The notes under the pieces are model-generated. The model saw only the letters and a program-made list of their open reading frames with translations, ran no database searches and had not been told where the DNA came from. Positions 8,249 through 18,413 of a DNA stretch of 64,000 bases are shown here, piece after piece. Each line of letters opens with the position of its first letter. Positions within the stretch are counted from its first letter, which is position 1. The stretch lies in NCBI RefSeq assembly GCF_016765655.2, contig NZ_CP086106.1, positions 1,238,501 to 1,302,500 of the forward strand. Direction: 5' to 3'. Origin of the DNA: Skermanella mucosa (lineage in GTDB: Bacteria; Pseudomonadota; Alphaproteobacteria; Azospirillales; Azospirillaceae). Made by a program: the position numbers and the translations under genes.

Positions 8249-8878
8249 ATGGACGTGATCAGCACCACTTACCCCCGTCACAACCCGCCCGTCTGCGACC
8301 GGCCGGGCCGGCGGCCCATAACACCGCTGGTCTGTCTGGCGCTGGGCGCCCTGGTGCTTTCCGGATGCAGCGGCGCGCGCCAGACCTTCGGCCTGGACCG
8401 GGCGCCGCCCGACGAATTCAGCGTGGTGACGCGTGCCCCGCTCGCCGTCCCGCCCGAATACCGGCTGCGCCCGCCCCAGCCGGGAGCTCCCCGCCCGCAG
8501 GAGGCGGAGACCCGCCAGCAGGCGGCCTCGGCGGTGTTCGGCTCGGCGCCGGAAACCCGCCAGCAGGCGGCGGCGAACAGCCCCGCCGCCACCACCGGGG
8601 AGGCGGCGCTGCTGGCTCAGGCCGGTGCCGTCGATGTCCAGCCGGGCATCCGCTCGACGGTGAACCGGGAATCGGTCACGCTCGCGGCGCAGGACAAGCG
8701 GTTCATCGACAGCCTGCTGTTCTGGCAGACTCCCGACGCGCCGGGGACCGTCGTCAATGCCCAGCAGGAGCAGCAGCGCCTGCGCGAGAACGCGGCGCTG
8801 GGCAAGCCGGTGACGGAAGGGGCCACGCCGATCATCGAGCGCCGGCGCAAGGCGCCGCTCGAAGGCTTGTTCAATTAG
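8249..8878 (+). CDS. DUF3035 (BamF-like) outer-membrane lipoprotein
   Basis: 209 residues with a lipoprotein signal: a hydrophobic stretch ending in LSGCSG (lipobox Cys near residue 40). The block DEFSVVTRAPLAVPPEYRLR right after the lipobox is the hallmark of the alphaproteobacterial DUF3035 family, reported as BamF, an accessory subunit of the beta-barrel assembly machine. An internal duplication is visible (two ETRQQAA copies about 20 residues apart). Placed 33 bp after lspA and before two M16 peptidases, an envelope-processing neighbourhood. The BamF role is taken from family knowledge. Confidence 0.85.
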   Translation: MDVISTTYPRHNPPVCDRPGRRPITPLVCLALGALVLSGCSGARQTFGLDRAPPDEFSVVTRAPLAVPPEYRLRPPQPGAPRPQEAETRQQAASAVFGSAPETRQQAAANSPAATTGEAALLAQAGAVDVQPGIRSTVNRESVTLAAQDKRFIDSLLFWQTPDAPGTVVNAQQEQQRLRENAALGKPVTEGATPIIERRRKAPLEGLFN

Positions 8879-8974
8879 CCCTCCGCGCCCAGCTACTTGT
8901 CTGTCCGACTGGGACCCGCGGCATGCCGCGCGCGGGTTTCCGTCCTGCATTGGCCTTTCCAGTGAGGTGTTGCC

Positions 8975-10495
8975 GTGGCCGAACCGTCGCGCAGGCTGAT
9001 CGCCGCGCCCGTTCTCGCATCCCTGCTGCTGTTCGGAGCCTGGGGGCCGTCCCTGGCCCAGGAGCCGCCGAGGCCCGCCGAGCCGGTCCCGGCCGCCGCC
9101 CCCGAGCCCGAGGCCCGCAAGGGGGTCTTCTTCCCCGAGAGCTTCATGCTCGACAACGGCATGCAGGTGGTCGTGGTGACCAACCAGCGGGTGCCGGTGA
9201 TCACCCACATGGTCTGGTACAAGGTCGGCGCCGCCGACGAGGAGACCGGGAAGGGCGGCATCGCCCATTTCCTCGAACACCTGATGTTCAAGGCGACCGA
9301 CGAGCTGAAGCCCGGCGAGTTCAGCCGGATCGTCGCCCGCAACGGCGGCCGCGACAACGCCTTCACCTCCTGGGACTACACCGCCTATTTTCAGAACGTC
9401 GCGGCGGACCGGCTTGAACTGGTCATGCGGATGGAGGCGGACCGCATGGCCGACCTCCGCCTGACCGACGAGACCGTCCTGCCGGAGCGCGACGTGGTGC
9501 TGGAGGAGCGCCGCCAGCGGACCGAGAACGAGCCGGGCGACAAGCTGTCCGAACTGGTCCAGGCCTCGCTGTTCGTCCACCACCCCTACGGCACGCCGAT
9601 CATCGGCTGGGCGAACGAGATCGCCGGGCTGACCCGCGACGACGCCAACCAGTTCTACCACACCTGGTACGCGCCCAATAACGCCGTCCTGGTGGTCGCC
9701 GGCGACGTGACCGTCGATCAGGTCCGCCCGCTCGCCGAGAAATATTTCGGGCCGATCGCGCCGCGACCCGTTCCGGCCCGCGTCCGGGTCGAGGAGCCGC
9801 CCTTCGCGGCGGAGCGCCGCGTCATCCTGCGCGACGCCGAGGTGCGCCAGCCGAGCCTGCGCCGCCTGTACCACGCGCCCAGCTACAACAGGGGCGAGAC
9901 GGCCCATGCCTATCCCCTCCAGGTGCTGAGCGAGATCGTCGGCGGCGGGGCCACCAGCCGGCTCTACCGGTCGCTGGTGGTGGAGCAGCGCCTCGCGACC
10001 TCGGCCGGCACCGGCTACTCGCCGGACGCCTTCGACACCTCCGTCTTCGGCGCCTATGTCAGCCCCAACTCGGGTGTCGACATGGACAAGCTGGAGGCGG
10101 CGCTGGTCGAGCAGCTGGAGAAGGTCGTCAGGGACGGCGTCACGGCGGAGGAGGTCGCGACGGCCAAGACCCGGCTGGAGCGCGAGGCGATCTTCGCCCG
10201 CGACAGCCTGCGCGGCCCGGCGATGAGCTTCGGCGTGGCGCTCGCCACCGGCCGCACGGTCGAGGACGTCGAGGCCTGGCCGGAACGGATCGCTTCCGTC
10301 ACGGTCGAGCAGGTCAACGAAGCCGCCCGCGCGGTGCTGGGGCAGGCCAACCCCGTCACCGGGCTGCTGCTGCCGGCCCCGGTCCGGGAGGCGGCCGCCC
10401 AGCCCGAGCGGACCGGGCCGGCAGCCGGTCCGTCCCAGTCTAACAGTTCAGGGGCCAATAATTCGGGCCCCAACAGTTCGGGAATGATCCGATGA
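8975..10495 (+). CDS. M16 family zinc metallopeptidase, catalytic subunit
   Basis: 506 residues from a GTG start, with an N-terminal signal peptide (LIAAPVLASLLLFGAWGPSLAQ), so periplasmic. The inverted zinc motif HxxEH is intact in GIAHFLEHLMFK (near residue 94), and the downstream Glu lies in the block DVVLEERRQRTEN. The family cuts short peptides, usually as a pair of one catalytic and one non-catalytic chain. The next gene, overlapping by 4 bases, is the partner lacking the zinc motif. The C-terminal tail is Asn/Ser-rich (SNSSGANNSGPNSSG), an unusual low-complexity end. Confidence 0.93.
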   Translation: MAEPSRRLIAAPVLASLLLFGAWGPSLAQEPPRPAEPVPAAAPEPEARKGVFFPESFMLDNGMQVVVVTNQRVPVITHMVWYKVGAADEETGKGGIAHFLEHLMFKATDELKPGEFSRIVARNGGRDNAFTSWDYTAYFQNVAADRLELVMRMEADRMADLRLTDETVLPERDVVLEERRQRTENEPGDKLSELVQASLFVHHPYGTPIIGWANEIAGLTRDDANQFYHTWYAPNNAVLVVAGDVTVDQVRPLAEKYFGPIAPRPVPARVRVEEPPFAAERRVILRDAEVRQPSLRRLYHAPSYNRGETAHAYPLQVLSEIVGGGATSRLYRSLVVEQRLATSAGTGYSPDAFDTSVFGAYVSPNSGVDMDKLEAALVEQLEKVVRDGVTAEEVATAKTRLEREAIFARDSLRGPAMSFGVALATGRTVEDVEAWPERIASVTVEQVNEAARAVLGQANPVTGLLLPAPVREAAAQPERTGPAAGPSQSNSSGANNSGPNSSGMIR

Positions 10496-11847
10496 TGCGC
10501 CGCCTTTCGATGCCGGCCTTCCTGTCCGTCCTCCTCCTCGCTATAGCCTGCTTCGCCTCGGACGCCCGGGCGATCGACATCAAGCGGGTGGTCAGCCCCG
10601 GCGGCATCGAGGCGTGGCTGGTCCAGGACAGCAAGATCCCGCTGCTCGCCATCAAGTTCGCCTTCGACGGCGGGGTCGAGACCGATCCGGCCGGCAAGGA
10701 AGGGCTGGCGAACCTCGCGTCCACCCTGCTGGACGAGGGGGCCGGACCCTATGACAGCCAGGAGTTCCAGCGGCGGCTGGCCGACAATTCCATCTCGATC
10801 AGCTTCACCGCCACGGTGGACGGCTTCTACAGCGGGGTCGAGACGCTGGTGGAGACCCAGGAGGAGGCCTTCGAGCTGGCCCGGCTGGCCCTGACCGAGC
10901 CCCGGTTCGACAAGGAGGCGGTGGAGCGGATGCGCAGCGGCGTGCTCGCCCAGATCCGCCGGGAGCAGGGCGACCCCGACTTCCTGGCCCGCCGCGCCCT
11001 GTACGAGACGGCCTTCCCCGACCATCCCTACGGCAGGCGCGCCCGCGGCACGGCGGAGAGCGTCCAGTCGATCAAGCGGGACGATCTCCGCGCCTTCGTC
11101 CGCCAGCGCTTCGCCAAGGACAACCTGACCGTCGCCGTGACCGGCGACATCACGCCCGAGCAGCTCGGCCCGGTCCTGGACCGCATCTTCGGCGGCCTGC
11201 CGGAAAAGGCCGAGGTCAAGCCTCCGGCCGACACGGTGCCGAAGGGGGCGGGGGAGACCGTGCTGGTGCCGCGCCCCCTGCCGCAGACCGTCGTCCTGAT
11301 GAGCCAGCCCGGCGTCAAGCGCAACGACCCCGACTGGTTCCCGGCCACCATCATCAACTATGTGCTGGGCGGCGGCAGCTTCAGCTCCCGCCTGATGGAG
11401 GAGATCCGCGAGAAGCGCGGGCTGACCTACGGCGTCTACAGCTATCTCGTGCCGTTCCAGCACGCGGCCCTGGTGATGGCCGGCGGCTCGACTGCCAACC
11501 AGAACGCCGGCACCATGGTCGACCTGATGAAGGAGGAATGGCGCAGGATGCAGGAGCAGGGCGTGACCCAGGAGGAGCTGGACAATGCCAAGACCTACCT
11601 GACCGGCTCGTTCCCGCTCCAGTTCACGTCGAGCGAGGCGGTCGCCGACGTGCTGCTCCAGGTCCAGCGCGACGGCCTCGGCATCGATTATCTCGACCGC
11701 CGGTCCGACCTGATCAACGCCGTCACCCTGGAGGACGTCAAGCGCGTCGCCGGGCGGCTGCTCGATCCGGCGGCGCTGCTGACGGTCGTGGTGGGCCGGC
11801 CGGAGGGGATCGAGCCGACCCGGACCAGGGACGACGTTCCGAGCTGA
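10492..11847 (+). CDS. M16 family peptidase-like protein, non-catalytic partner
   Basis: 451 residues with a signal peptide (about residues 1-24, ending ASDARA). It has the M16 fold but no HxxEH: the equivalent site reads GKEGLANLASTLLDEGAG. The substrate-binding Arg/Tyr block near the C-terminus is kept (KRGLTYGVYSYL). The ATG overlaps the TGA of the catalytic gene (ATGA), supporting a heterodimer like those of other bacterial M16 pairs. The substrate is unknown. Confidence 0.92.
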   Translation: MMRRLSMPAFLSVLLLAIACFASDARAIDIKRVVSPGGIEAWLVQDSKIPLLAIKFAFDGGVETDPAGKEGLANLASTLLDEGAGPYDSQEFQRRLADNSISISFTATVDGFYSGVETLVETQEEAFELARLALTEPRFDKEAVERMRSGVLAQIRREQGDPDFLARRALYETAFPDHPYGRRARGTAESVQSIKRDDLRAFVRQRFAKDNLTVAVTGDITPEQLGPVLDRIFGGLPEKAEVKPPADTVPKGAGETVLVPRPLPQTVVLMSQPGVKRNDPDWFPATIINYVLGGGSFSSRLMEEIREKRGLTYGVYSYLVPFQHAALVMAGGSTANQNAGTMVDLMKEEWRRMQEQGVTQEELDNAKTYLTGSFPLQFTSSEAVADVLLQVQRDGLGIDYLDRRSDLINAVTLEDVKRVAGRLLDPAALLTVVVGRPEGIEPTRTRDDVPS

Positions 11848-11989
11848 CGGCATTCCAGGCGGGGCGCGGGTGCGATAGCATGATATGCGTACCCGCGCCG
11901 GAGATGCGCTGGCAAACGCGGGGCCGAAACGGCGTCTGCCGCGTTCATCCGGTGACCCTTGGATAGACCAACGAGAGGTAAACATCTCC

Positions 11990-13636
11990 ATGTCCGCCCT
12001 GACCGACTCCCCCGCCTGGCAGGCCCTCGCGGCGCACCGCTCCCGGATGGAGGGCGTGCATATGCGCGACCTGTTCGCGAGCGATCCCGACCGGTTCGCC
12101 CGGTTCTCGGCGCGGCTGGACGGACCGGGAGGGGGGCTGACCCTGGACTACTCCAAGAACAGGGTCACGGAGGAGACCATGGGGCTCCTGTTCGACCTCG
12201 CGCGCCAGCAGGACGTGGCCGGTTGGCGCGACCGCATGTTCGCCGGGGAGCGGATCAATACTACCGAGGACCGGGCCGTCCTGCACACGGCGCTGCGCAA
12301 CCGGTCCGACCGGCCGGTCCTGGTGGACGGGCGGGACGTGATGCCCGAGGTCAACGCCGTGCTGGCCCGGATGGGGCGATTCGCCCAGGCCGTCAGGGAC
12401 GGCGCCTGGACCGGCCATGACGGCGGCCAGATCACCGACGTGGTGAATATCGGCATCGGCGGCTCGGACCTCGGCCCCTACATGGTCTGCGAGGCGCTGA
12501 AGCCCTACGCCCATCCCGACCTCCGGATGCATTTCGTCTCCAACGTGGACGGCACCCACATGGCGGAGACGCTGAAGAAGTGCCGGCCGGCCACCACCCT
12601 CTTCATCATCGCGTCCAAGACCTTCACCACCCAGGAGACCCTGGCCAACGCGCACACCGCGCGCTCCTGGTTCCTGGAGACGGTCGCGGACGAATCCGCG
12701 GTCGCCAAGCACTTCGTCGCGGTCTCGACCAACGCGGCGGAGGTCGCGAAGTTCGGCATCGACCCGGAAAACATGTTCGGCTTCTGGGACTGGGTCGGCG
12801 GGCGCTACAGCCTGTGGTCCGCGATCGGGCTGCCGATCGCCATATCCATCGGCATGGACGATTTCGAGGCGCTGCTGGCCGGCGCCCACGCTATGGACGA
12901 GCATTTCCGGAACGCCCCGCCGGAATCCAACCTGCCGCTCCTGCTCGGGCTGGTCGGCATCTGGAACGCCAACTTCCTCGGCGCCGACAGCTACGCGGTG
13001 CTGCCCTACGACCAGTACCTGCACCGCTTCCCGGCCTATCTCCAGCAGCTCGACATGGAGAGCAACGGCAAGTCGGTGGACCGCCAGGGCAACCGCGTCG
13101 ATTACGCGACCGGGCCGATCCTGTTCGGGGAGCCCGGCACCAACGGCCAGCACGCCTTCTACCAGTTGATCCACCAGGGGACCCGCACGGTGCCGGCCGA
13201 CTTCCTGGCGCCCGTCGAGACGCAGAACCCGGTCGGCAGGCACCATCCGATCCTGCTGTCCAACTTCCTGGCCCAGCCCGAGGCGCTGATGCGCGGCAAG
13301 ACCGCCGAGGAGGTCCGCGCCGAACTCCAGGGAGCCGGCCTGATCGGCGACGCGCTGGAAGCCCTGGTGCCGCACAAGGTTTTCGAGGGCAATCGGCCGA
13401 CCAACTCGATTCTGTTCCGGAGGCTCGATCCGCACACGCTCGGCATGCTGATCGCCCTTTACGAGCACAAGGTCTTCACCCAGGGCATCGTCTGGAACAT
13501 CAATTCCTTCGACCAGTGGGGGGTCGAACTGGGCAAGCAGCTCGCCAAGGCGATCCTGCCGGAGCTTTCCGAGGCGTCGCCGCCCGCCGGCCATGATTCG
13601 TCCACATCGGCGCTGATCGAGGCATGCCGGGAGTAG
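11990..13636 (+). CDS. pgi: glucose-6-phosphate isomerase
   Basis: 548 residues from the ATG at 11990, which has GAGAGG upstream; an in-frame extension to 11885 has no family similarity. Interconverts glucose-6-phosphate and fructose-6-phosphate. Signatures: [12 protein letters not shown], the phosphate-binding [26 protein letters not shown], and the catalytic Glu/His region around [13 protein letters not shown], with the C-terminal catalytic Lys region near [12 protein letters not shown]. Confidence 0.97.
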   Translation: MSALTDSPAWQALAAHRSRMEGVHMRDLFASDPDRFARFSARLDGPGGGLTLDYSKNRVTEETMGLLFDLARQQDVAGWRDRMFAGERINTTEDRAVLHTALRNRSDRPVLVDGRDVMPEVNAVLARMGRFAQAVRDGAWTGHDGGQITDVVNIGIGGSDLGPYMVCEALKPYAHPDLRMHFVSNVDGTHMAETLKKCRPATTLFIIASKTFTTQETLANAHTARSWFLETVADESAVAKHFVAVSTNAAEVAKFGIDPENMFGFWDWVGGRYSLWSAIGLPIAISIGMDDFEALLAGAHAMDEHFRNAPPESNLPLLLGLVGIWNANFLGADSYAVLPYDQYLHRFPAYLQQLDMESNGKSVDRQGNRVDYATGPILFGEPGTNGQHAFYQLIHQGTRTVPADFLAPVETQNPVGRHHPILLSNFLAQPEALMRGKTAEEVRAELQGAGLIGDALEALVPHKVFEGNRPTNSILFRRLDPHTLGMLIALYEHKVFTQGIVWNINSFDQWGVELGKQLAKAILPELSEASPPAGHDSSTSALIEACRE

Positions 13637-13708
13637 CGCGGACCCGCCCGCGCACGCTATGCTGCTCTTGGTATTTCGAAGTAACCAATTCGGCGCGCGC
13701 AGGTTCTT

Positions 13709-15001
13709 ATGTCCCAGTCCCGTCCTCTGACGCGGATCGATCAGGCACAGCTCGACAACATCGTCCGTCGGCACGAGATGTTCCGCAATGCCCGCATGGG
13801 CGGATCGCGGGCGACGCTGTCCTTCTTTGACCTGTCCGGACTGAGCTTGGCGGGGCGGGACCTGGCCCACGCCGACTTCGTCGGTTCCGCCCTGCGCGGG
13901 GCCAACCTGGCCGGCGCCCGCCTGGACTGCGCGGCGATGTTCGCCTGCGATCTCCGGCAGTCCAACCTGGAGAACGCCAGCCTGGTGAAGACCGACCTGC
14001 GCGGCGCCTGCCTGCGCGGCGCCGTGCTGATCGGCGCCAACCTGTTCGAAAGCGACCTGCGCGACGGCACCCTGGCGGAGACCGACCGGGGCGGCAATTT
14101 CAAGATCGTCCAGGTGGAGAGCCAGCCGACCGAGGCTTCCGGGGCGGACCTGAGCGGCGCCAATCTGACCAACGCGCGGCTGTCCGGCGCCATGGCGCTC
14201 CATACCGACTTCACCGACGCGGTCATGCGCGGCTGCAAGCTGGTCCGCGCGACCATGCGGGGCGCCAATTTCAGCGGCAGCAACCTGGAGGGGGCCGATC
14301 TCAGCGGCGCCGACCTGCGCGGCGCCTGCCTGCGCGGCGCCGTCCTGACGGGCGCGTCCATGACCATGACCGAGACCGCCGGCGCCGACATGGAGGACAT
14401 GCTGACCGACCAGCCGGCCGGCCAGTCCGCCGACCAGCTCGGCAAGCCGCTGGACGAGCTGGCGCGCCTCCACACCCTCTGGATCGGCAGCGGCGGCGCC
14501 CAGGGCAGCAAGACCGACCTCAGCGGCTACGACCTGCGCGGCTGCCCCTCGCTGGCGCGCATGTGCCTGACCATGGTCGCGGCGGCCGGGACGACCTTCT
14601 ACGGCATGAACCTGGAGGCGGTGCAGTTCCAGGCGGCCAACCTGGAGGGCAGCGATTTCCGGACCTGCAAGCTCGCCGGGGCGGATCTGCGCGGCGCCAA
14701 CCTGAAGCGCGCGAAGCTCAACAATGCCGACCTCAGCGGCGCCAACCTCCGGCCGCTGATGCTGGACGAGAAGCGGGCGATGCGCTCCGACCTGGAGGGC
14801 GCCAAGCTGCGCTACGTCAACCTGAGCGGCGCCTGCCTGCGCGGGGTCAACTTCGCCGGCGCCGACCTGTCCTTCGCCAACCTGCTGGGCGCCGACATGA
14901 CCAAGACCGATTTCCGGAACGCCAAGCTGTTCGGCGCCCGGGTCGAGCGCAGCGCCGTCCAGACCGCCAACCTGGAAGGCGTGGCCGGCCTCAAGCTGTG
15001 A
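13709..15001 (+). CDS. pentapeptide-repeat protein
   Basis: 430 residues, most of them A(D/N)Lxx pentapeptide repeats that fold as a right-handed quadrilateral beta-helix. There are two repeat tracts: about residues 45-220 and 270-428. The recurring block LRGACLRGA(V) appears three times. A non-repeat segment of about 55 residues (DQPAGQSADQLGKPLDELARLHTLWI) separates the tracts and is probably a connector or oligomer element. No signal peptide or transmembrane segment, so it is presumably cytosolic. Some pentapeptide proteins (Qnr, MfpA) mimic DNA and bind gyrase, but nothing here proves that. It lies between pgi and mutL on the same strand. Confidence 0.9.
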   Translation: MSQSRPLTRIDQAQLDNIVRRHEMFRNARMGGSRATLSFFDLSGLSLAGRDLAHADFVGSALRGANLAGARLDCAAMFACDLRQSNLENASLVKTDLRGACLRGAVLIGANLFESDLRDGTLAETDRGGNFKIVQVESQPTEASGADLSGANLTNARLSGAMALHTDFTDAVMRGCKLVRATMRGANFSGSNLEGADLSGADLRGACLRGAVLTGASMTMTETAGADMEDMLTDQPAGQSADQLGKPLDELARLHTLWIGSGGAQGSKTDLSGYDLRGCPSLARMCLTMVAAAGTTFYGMNLEAVQFQAANLEGSDFRTCKLAGADLRGANLKRAKLNNADLSGANLRPLMLDEKRAMRSDLEGAKLRYVNLSGACLRGVNFAGADLSFANLLGADMTKTDFRNAKLFGARVERSAVQTANLEGVAGLKL

Positions 15002-15053
15002 TTTTCGTCAATGGCTGGTGACAGGGGCGGCCGGGATGCGTACATGTTGATGC

Positions 15054-16892
15054 ATGACAATCCGCCGCCTGCCTGAAACCCTGGTCAACCGCATCGCCGC
15101 CGGCGAAGTCGTCGAGCGCCCGGCCGCCGCGGTCAAGGAACTGGTCGAGAACGCCCTGGACGCCGGGGCGACCCGGATCGACGTGATCGTGCGCGATGGT
15201 GGCCGCTCGCTGATCGCGGTCACCGACGACGGCTGCGGCATGACCGGCGACGAGCTGGAACTGGCGGTCGAGCGCCACGCCACCTCCAAGCTGCCCGGCG
15301 AGGACCTGCTGAACATCGCGACCCTCGGCTTCCGGGGCGAGGCGCTGCCCTCGATCGGCGCGGTCAGCCGCATGACCATCACCAGCCGGGCCAGGGGGGC
15401 CGACAGCGCTTGGTGCATCTCCGTCGAGGGGGGCGCCAAGGGCGGGGTGGCCCCAGCGTCCCATCCGCAGGGCACCCGGATCGAGGTGCGCGACCTGTTC
15501 TACGCGACCCCGGCACGCCTGAAGTTCCTGAAGCAGCCGCGGACCGAGTTCGACCACGCGGTCGATGCGGTGGAGCGGCTGGCGATGGCCCATCCCGGCG
15601 TCTCCTTCTCCGTGTCGGGCGACGCGCGCACCCCGATACGCCTGTCCGCCTCCCAGGGCGAACTGCTGGACGCCCGCCTGACCCGCCTCGGCGCCCTGAT
15701 GGGCCGGGAATTCTCCGACAACGCGATCCCGGTCGTCGCCGAACGCGGCGCGGTCAAGCTGACCGGGCATATCGGCCTGCCGACGCTCAACCGGCCGACC
15801 GCGCGCCACCAATACCTGTTCGTCAACGGCCGGCCGGTCCGCGACAAGCTGCTGGTCGGCGCCGTGCGGGGCGCCTATGCCGACTTCCTGGCCCGCGACC
15901 GCCACCCCATGCTGGCCCTGTTCCTGGACATCCATCCGGAGGAAGTGGACGTCAACGTCCACCCGGCCAAGGCGGAAGTCCGCTTCCGTGATTCGGCCCT
16001 GGTCCGCGGCCTGATCGTAGGCGCGCTCCGGCATGCGCTGGCCCAGGCGGGGCACCGCGCCTCCAACACCGTCGGCGCCGCGACCCTGGACGCCTTCACC
16101 CCGCGGACCGAAACCCCCGCCTTCCCGCAGCAGGCGCCGTCCCGGTTCGATTTCCAGTACGCCCCCGCCGGCGCCCGATCGTCCCACATCCCGCGCGACC
16201 TGGCGGAGGCGGTGTCGTCCTTCCAGGCGCCGCTGACCGGCTTTGCCTCCCAGCCCTCGGCCCGGCCGGCGACCGCGATGGCATTCGCTGCGGAGCAGGC
16301 CCCGCCGCCCGACCATCCCCTGGGCGCTGCGCGGGCGCAGCTCCACAACACCTACATCGTGGCCCAGACCGGCGATGGCATCGTGATCGTGGACCAGCAC
16401 GCCGCCCACGAGCGGCTGGTCTACGAACGGGTCAAGCAGGCGCTGGTCGACGGCGGCGTCAAGCGCCAGGGACTGCTGATCCCCGAGGTGGTCGAACTGG
16501 ACGAACCCTCCGCCGCCCGTCTGGTGGCGCGGGCCGACGAGCTGGCCGAGCTCGGCCTCGTGCTGGAGCCGTTCGGCGACGGCTGCGTGGTGGTGCGCGA
16601 GTTCCCGGCCCTGCTCGGCAAGGCCGACATCAAGGGCCTCGTGCGGGACCTGGCGGACGAACTGGCCGAACTGGGCGACGCCCTGAGCCTGCGCGAACGT
16701 CTCGACGCAGTCTGCTCGACCATGGCCTGCCACGGCTCCGTCCGCGCCGGCCGCAGCCTGAACCAGGACGAGATGAACGCCCTCCTGCGCCAGATGGAGG
16801 CCACGCCCCACAGCGGCCAGTGCAACCACGGCCGCCCGACCTACGTGGAGCTGAAGCTGTCCGACATCGAGCGGCTGTTCGGCCGGCGTTAG
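15054..16892 (+). CDS. mutL: DNA mismatch repair protein MutL (endonuclease-type)
   Basis: 612 residues. N-terminal GHKL ATPase with [22 protein letters not shown] and [14 protein letters not shown]. The C-terminus has the metal-binding endonuclease motif DQHA(x)2E(x)4E ([12 protein letters not shown]), plus ACHGSVRAG and CNHGRP. This is therefore a nicking MutL, as expected in bacteria lacking MutH. It acts with MutS after mismatch recognition. The linker (about residues 340-430) is Pro/Ala-rich as usual. Confidence 0.97.
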   Translation: MTIRRLPETLVNRIAAGEVVERPAAAVKELVENALDAGATRIDVIVRDGGRSLIAVTDDGCGMTGDELELAVERHATSKLPGEDLLNIATLGFRGEALPSIGAVSRMTITSRARGADSAWCISVEGGAKGGVAPASHPQGTRIEVRDLFYATPARLKFLKQPRTEFDHAVDAVERLAMAHPGVSFSVSGDARTPIRLSASQGELLDARLTRLGALMGREFSDNAIPVVAERGAVKLTGHIGLPTLNRPTARHQYLFVNGRPVRDKLLVGAVRGAYADFLARDRHPMLALFLDIHPEEVDVNVHPAKAEVRFRDSALVRGLIVGALRHALAQAGHRASNTVGAATLDAFTPRTETPAFPQQAPSRFDFQYAPAGARSSHIPRDLAEAVSSFQAPLTGFASQPSARPATAMAFAAEQAPPPDHPLGAARAQLHNTYIVAQTGDGIVIVDQHAAHERLVYERVKQALVDGGVKRQGLLIPEVVELDEPSAARLVARADELAELGLVLEPFGDGCVVVREFPALLGKADIKGLVRDLADELAELGDALSLRERLDAVCSTMACHGSVRAGRSLNQDEMNALLRQMEATPHSGQCNHGRPTYVELKLSDIERLFGRR

Positions 16893-16957
16893 CCCGGCAT
16901 CGCCAGTGCCGCGGCCCGACGCCCGGACCTCATCGAAACCACCGGGCAGGCCACTGA

Positions 16958-17890
16958 TCAGCTCGGCCCGACGCGCTTGCGCCGATGCAGCAGCCGCTTC
17001 TTGGCGGCGAGGGTGATCCCGCCGGCCGAGAGAACGCAGAAGGCCTCGACGGCCCACCGCCCCAGGGCATCGATCGCGAGTTCGACATTGCCCGCGCCGA
17101 GCCCCATGCCGACCAGCGCCATGCTCGGCACCAGCGCAAGGGCGATCATGACGCCCGTGGCGAAGACGGTCTGCCGCGAAGACGTGATGACGCCACCCGC
17201 GATCCCGGCGATCAGCGAGGTCGCGACCCCCGTCGCCTCGACCTTCGACCAGTAGTTCACCCAGTGCAGGCTGGTCAGGTCGGAGACCGTGTTCCCGTGC
17301 AGCGCCAGGGCGAGGGCCATGCCGAGCGCCGCCCCGAACGCCAGCAGAAGGTATCCCGCGGCGGTCGACTTGATCCCCGCCATCATTCCGCCGCGATGCC
17401 CGAGCGCTCCGAAGGCGATGCGCAGCAAGGGCGCGAAACCCGGCGCGATCAGCATCGCTCCGATCACGACATGGAGGGTGTCCGTGACCAGCCCGAACGC
17501 GGCGACGGCTCCGGACAGGGTCATGAGGAGAAGATAGTTGATGGAGAGGTTCGACTCCCGCCGCAACAGCGACCCGACCTCCTCCCAGATGGCCTCGTTC
17601 CCCTCCTCGTCGAGGGGGCGCGCGTCGCCGGAGGAGATCACCACCGAAGGCTCGCTGACCGTGACCGATCCTGCCTCCAGCACTCCCATGGCGTCCAGGA
17701 GCCTGATCACGTCCAGGGCGGCATTGTTGGTCAGGTCCACGGTCAGGACATCGTCGTCGGACCCCATGGCGGCGCCTCGGTGCAGGGTGACGCTCGCGAT
17801 CCCGGGCTGATCTCGCAGGCGTTCGGCTATGCGATTCCGCGTGTCGGGCGAGGTCGTGATGGTGATCGTGCGGGGCAATGTGCCCTCCAT
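16958..17890 (-). CDS. DUF389 (TIGR00341-like) multi-pass membrane protein
   Basis: 310 residues. A soluble N-terminal part of about 115 residues with beta-alpha-beta character (ITITTSPDTRNRIAERLRD, VLTVDLTNNAALDVIRLLD) is followed by about six membrane segments, including INYLLLMTLSGAVAAFGL and the conserved VIGAMLIAPGFAPLLRI. DUF389 proteins are conserved but functionally undefined; a transport role has been guessed. The gene converges with mutL and is unrelated to it. Confidence 0.87.
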   Translation of the reverse strand: MEGTLPRTITITTSPDTRNRIAERLRDQPGIASVTLHRGAAMGSDDDVLTVDLTNNAALDVIRLLDAMGVLEAGSVTVSEPSVVISSGDARPLDEEGNEAIWEEVGSLLRRESNLSINYLLLMTLSGAVAAFGLVTDTLHVVIGAMLIAPGFAPLLRIAFGALGHRGGMMAGIKSTAAGYLLLAFGAALGMALALALHGNTVSDLTSLHWVNYWSKVEATGVATSLIAGIAGGVITSSRQTVFATGVMIALALVPSMALVGMGLGAGNVELAIDALGRWAVEAFCVLSAGGITLAAKKRLLHRRKRVGPS

Positions 17891-18025
17891 GCATCGGGGA
17901 CGGGATCACCCCTAAACCGGTGGAGAGGCGTGTCGGGCACGCGAAGAGTGGCCGGAAATTCCATCATCACGTCGGCCCGCTTCCGGCCTGCCTTGAACGA
18001 GGCCGTTATGGAACAAAAAAGATTG

Positions 18026-18098
18026 GCCACAGATGCACGCAGATGAACGCAGATAAGTAATTTATAAATATCTGTGTTTATCTGCGTGTATCTGTGGC
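18026..18098. repeat. palindromic repeat element with 30-bp arms
   Basis: Left arm 18026-18055 and right arm 18069-18098 are inverted copies with 27 of 30 matches and a 13-base AT-rich loop. The three mismatches are all G on the left opposite T on the right, so a plus-strand RNA would be fully paired by three G-U wobbles. The GCCACAGAT ends belong to a CACAGAT-type palindrome seen in many unrelated bacterial genomes. Confidence 0.85.
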
Positions 18099-18148
18099 TA
18101 AACAAAAATACCTGTCGTGGACGACGCTGGGTCGGAAGGAAAGGATTT

Positions 18149-18218
18149 TGCCACAGATTTCAGTGATATACTCAGATGATCCGGTCCGTATCTATGTCCA
18201 TCGCCGTAATCTGTGGCA
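18149..18218. repeat. second palindromic element with the same ends
   Basis: TGCCACAGATT at 18149-18159 is perfectly inverted at 18208-18218; the 48-base interior pairs only partly. It shares the GCCACAGAT end sequence with the element at 18026-18098, so it is probably a diverged relative. Confidence 0.7.
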
Positions 18219-18413
18219 GAAACCTGAATCACGCTTGCGTCCCTCCCGCTATCCCAGCCAGCGGTCGATGGCGAGCCGGGCCTTGGAGTTCCCGCGCGTG
18301 TCGGATCATGCGCCTATTTGGGAAGGGTTTTGCGCAATAATGCTCCCCATACGGTTACCCCGCTGCTATCCTGCGCGCATTGGTTGGCAATGCTGTTCCG
18401 GGCGGGGCGGACG

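Larger units (their letters stand above)
17891..18413. other. low-GC intergenic region with repeat elements upstream of the TIR protein
   Basis: 523 bases without a supported gene. The GC content is visibly lower than in the neighbouring genes. It holds two palindromic elements (18026-18098 and 18149-18218). The minus-strand 92-codon frame here is translated from the repeat and is not taken as a gene. Confidence 0.7.

Noticed and set aside
17827-18105. 92-codon minus-strand frame containing HRYTQINTD and CVHLRASVA-like text
   Set aside because: It is the translation of the palindromic repeat and runs into the DUF389 gene's own start; this peptide text is a known artefact of CACAGAT-type repeats.
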